NCBI GenBank assembly: GCA_965364735.1 | Contig: CBDTYW010000070.1 | Coordinates: 1 to 14,911 of the forward strand | Reading direction: 5' to 3' | Length of the DNA: 14,911 nt | DNA from: CBDTYW01 sp965364735 | GTDB taxonomy: Bacteria > Actinomycetota > Nitriliruptoria > Nitriliruptorales > Nitriliruptoraceae | Shown here: in pieces, positions 13,691 through 14,911 of the stretch | Numbering within the stretch: position 1 is the stretch's first letter | How the letters are laid out: every line of letters starts with the position of its first letter | Position numbers and translations under genes: made by a program | Notes under the pieces: generated by a model | Seen by the model: only the letters and a program-made list of their open reading frames with translations | Told to the model about the DNA's origin: nothing | Database searches by the model: none

Positions 13691-14143
13691 TCAACCTGAC
13701 ACGCCCGTACTGCCGAATCCGCCCGTTCCACGGGCTGTGTCGTCCAGATCCTCGACCTCCACGATCGTCGCGTGCCCGACCTGCTGGAGCAGCAGCTGCG
13801 CGACGCGGTCCCCGACGGCGATCTCGACGTCCGCGTCACCGAGGTTCACGAGCGCCACCATGACCTCGCCGCGGTAGCCCGCGTCGATCGTGCCCGGTGC
13901 GTTCACGACGGTGAGGCCCTGGCGCAGCGCCAGCCCGGACCTCGGGTGGACCAGACCCACCCATCCCTCCGGAACGGCGATCGCGATCCCGGTGCGGACC
14001 GGGTGGCGGCCACGGGGCGCGATCGTGACCGCCTCGTTGGCACGCAGGTCCATGCCGGCGTCACCGGGGTGGGCGTAGGTCGGCAGCGTCGCCTGCGGAT
14101 CGAGCAGACGCACGCGCAGCTCCGGGCGCAGGATGTCGTCCAC
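13691..14143 (-). CDS. dut: dUTP diphosphatase (trimeric dUTPase)
   Basis: This 150-residue protein has the length of trimeric dUTPases and all five motifs. They are AGMDLRA (29-35), HPRSGLALRQG (66-76), GTIDAGYRGEV (84-94, with the catalytic Asp and the uracil-stacking Tyr), RVAQLLL (113-119) and the C-terminal RGTGGFGSTG (138-147). The last closes over the nucleotide with its Phe. The enzyme hydrolyses dUTP to dUMP and pyrophosphate, keeping uracil out of DNA and feeding dTMP synthesis. The start is GTG at 14143, with GAGGA (14149-14153) five bases upstream. It lies 8 bp after the WS/DGAT gene on the same strand, so it may be read through from it. Confidence 0.96.
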   Translation of the reverse strand: MDDILRPELRVRLLDPQATLPTYAHPGDAGMDLRANEAVTIAPRGRHPVRTGIAIAVPEGWVGLVHPRSGLALRQGLTVVNAPGTIDAGYRGEVMVALVNLGDADVEIAVGDRVAQLLLQQVGHATIVEVEDLDDTARGTGGFGSTGVSG

Positions 14144-14151
14144 GATCGTCC

Positions 14152-14911
14152 TCAGGGGGTCGACTCGGCGAGGTGCTGGCGGACGATCTCACCGCGAGCA
14201 TCGACCGCGCTCGCGTGCTCGACGAGCTCGCGCAGCGAGGCCTCGATGAAGCCGGGGACAGCAGCGACGTCCGGGAGCGCGTCCCAGTCGGCCGTGATCC
14301 CGATGTCCATCGAGTCCGTCAGGCTGGTCACGCCGACCGCGTAGGCCTGGACGGGGCCGAGCGGCGTGAACGGGTACGCGGCCACGAGCGGGGCTCCCAG
14401 CACGTAGCGACGCGTACGCGGTCCGGGGACGTTGGTCAGCATGAAGTTGTAGGACTTGCTCGCGGTCGCGAGCCGGGCCGCAGCGGAATGCAGGGCCGCG
14501 GGGGCGAAGCCGGCCATGTCCATGATGAACCCGGCGCCGACGGCCCGGTGTTCCTGACGCACCTCCGCCATCGCCTGACGGCAGGTGTCGAGACGCTGCG
14601 TCGGGTCCATCTCCTCGACCGGGAGGTCTACGACGACCGACGCGATGCGGCTGCCGAGCTCGCGCGCGTCCCCGCGCTCCGCGGTCGACACCGGCACCAT
14701 CACCCGCAGGATCTGCCCGTCGGTGCGTTCGCCGTGCAGGCGCAGCAGTCGCCCGGTCGCATCCGCGACGATGGCGAGCACGACGTCGTTGACGGTCGTC
14801 TGGAAGGCATCCTTGACGAGCTTCACGTCCGCGAGCGGAATGCTTGTCGCCGCGAGACGTCGGTGGCGTCCGGGGATCGCGTTGATCGCCGTCCCCGGCG
14901 CACGCCGCCCG
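14152..14911 (-). CDS. WS/DGAT-family acyltransferase, C-terminal part (runs off right edge)
   Basis: About 253 residues are present and the frame stays open to the window edge. The residues PGTAINAIPGRHRRLAATSI precede FQTTVNDVVLA, as in wax ester synthase / acyl-CoA:diacylglycerol acyltransferases. The family's NVPGP motif and its C-terminal helical end also follow. A GTG at 14826 is only an internal codon. The N-terminal catalytic HHxxxDG motif lies outside the window, so activity cannot be judged. Members make wax esters or triacylglycerol from acyl-CoA, usually at the membrane or lipid-body surface. This fits a lipid-storing actinobacterium, alongside the acyl-CoA oxidising genes elsewhere in the window. 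Confidence 0.88.
   Translation of the reverse strand, partial: GRRAPGTAINAIPGRHRRLAATSIPLADVKLVKDAFQTTVNDVVLAIVADATGRLLRLHGERTDGQILRVMVPVSTAERGDARELGSRIASVVVDLPVEEMDPTQRLDTCRQAMAEVRQEHRAVGAGFIMDMAGFAPAALHSAAARLATASKSYNFMLTNVPGPRTRRYVLGAPLVAAYPFTPLGPVQAYAVGVTSLTDSMDIGITADWDALPDVAAVPGFIEASLRELVEHASAVDARGEIVRQHLAESTP

Overview
The window is high-GC, densely coded bacterial chromosome that reads as actinobacterial. The grounds are a KstR-like TetR regulator, acyl-CoA dehydrogenase and oxidase genes, a wax-ester-synthase/DGAT family enzyme, cell-wall-binding type 2 (CWB2) repeats joined to a DUF3152 metallopeptidase-like domain, and heavy G/C third-position bias with long antisense ORFs. A deep-branching class such as Nitriliruptoria is my best guess, but that placement is inference. 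I see no insertion sequence, integrase, phage gene or CRISPR array.

Region 1 (1-2634, + strand) is a tightly coupled redox operon. It holds the 3' end of a molybdopterin oxidoreductase, a four-cluster ferredoxin subunit, a Tat-type Rieske protein, a 75-residue two-helix membrane protein and an HPP-family membrane protein. The first four junctions are 8-bp or ATGA-type 4-bp overlaps. A small zinc-ribbon ORF follows. This is the best candidate for an uncharacterised system: a molybdoenzyme wired to a Rieske protein, with a putative nitrite-type channel and no NrfD or cytochrome b anchor in view.

Region 2 (2556-5657, - strand) has a small membrane protein, a decayed about 120-bp copy of an acyl-CoA dehydrogenase 3' end, and two adjacent intact acyl-CoA dehydrogenase genes 3 bp apart. 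Their 5' region carries several inverted repeats and a plausible promoter, and is shared with the divergent TerC gene.

Region 3 (5658-8673) holds a TerC-family membrane protein facing a complete FtsH AAA+ protease. The two genes converge with only 10 bp between them.

Region 4 (8762-11572) has an acyl-CoA oxidase family gene divergent from a KstR-like TetR repressor. A perfect palindrome lies in the 198-bp gap between them. With Region 2 this suggests fatty-acid or steroid side-chain degradation under TetR control.

Region 5 (11586-14911, - strand) has a secreted protein with three CWB2 repeats and a C-terminal metzincin-type zinc site, a tRNA-Gly(GCC) with its own promoter and UUCG-capped terminator, dUTPase, and the C-terminal part of a WS/DGAT acyltransferase that runs off the right edge. 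No gene-free stretch exceeds 300 bases; the longest, 2949-3178, holds the decayed fragment and two small hairpins.
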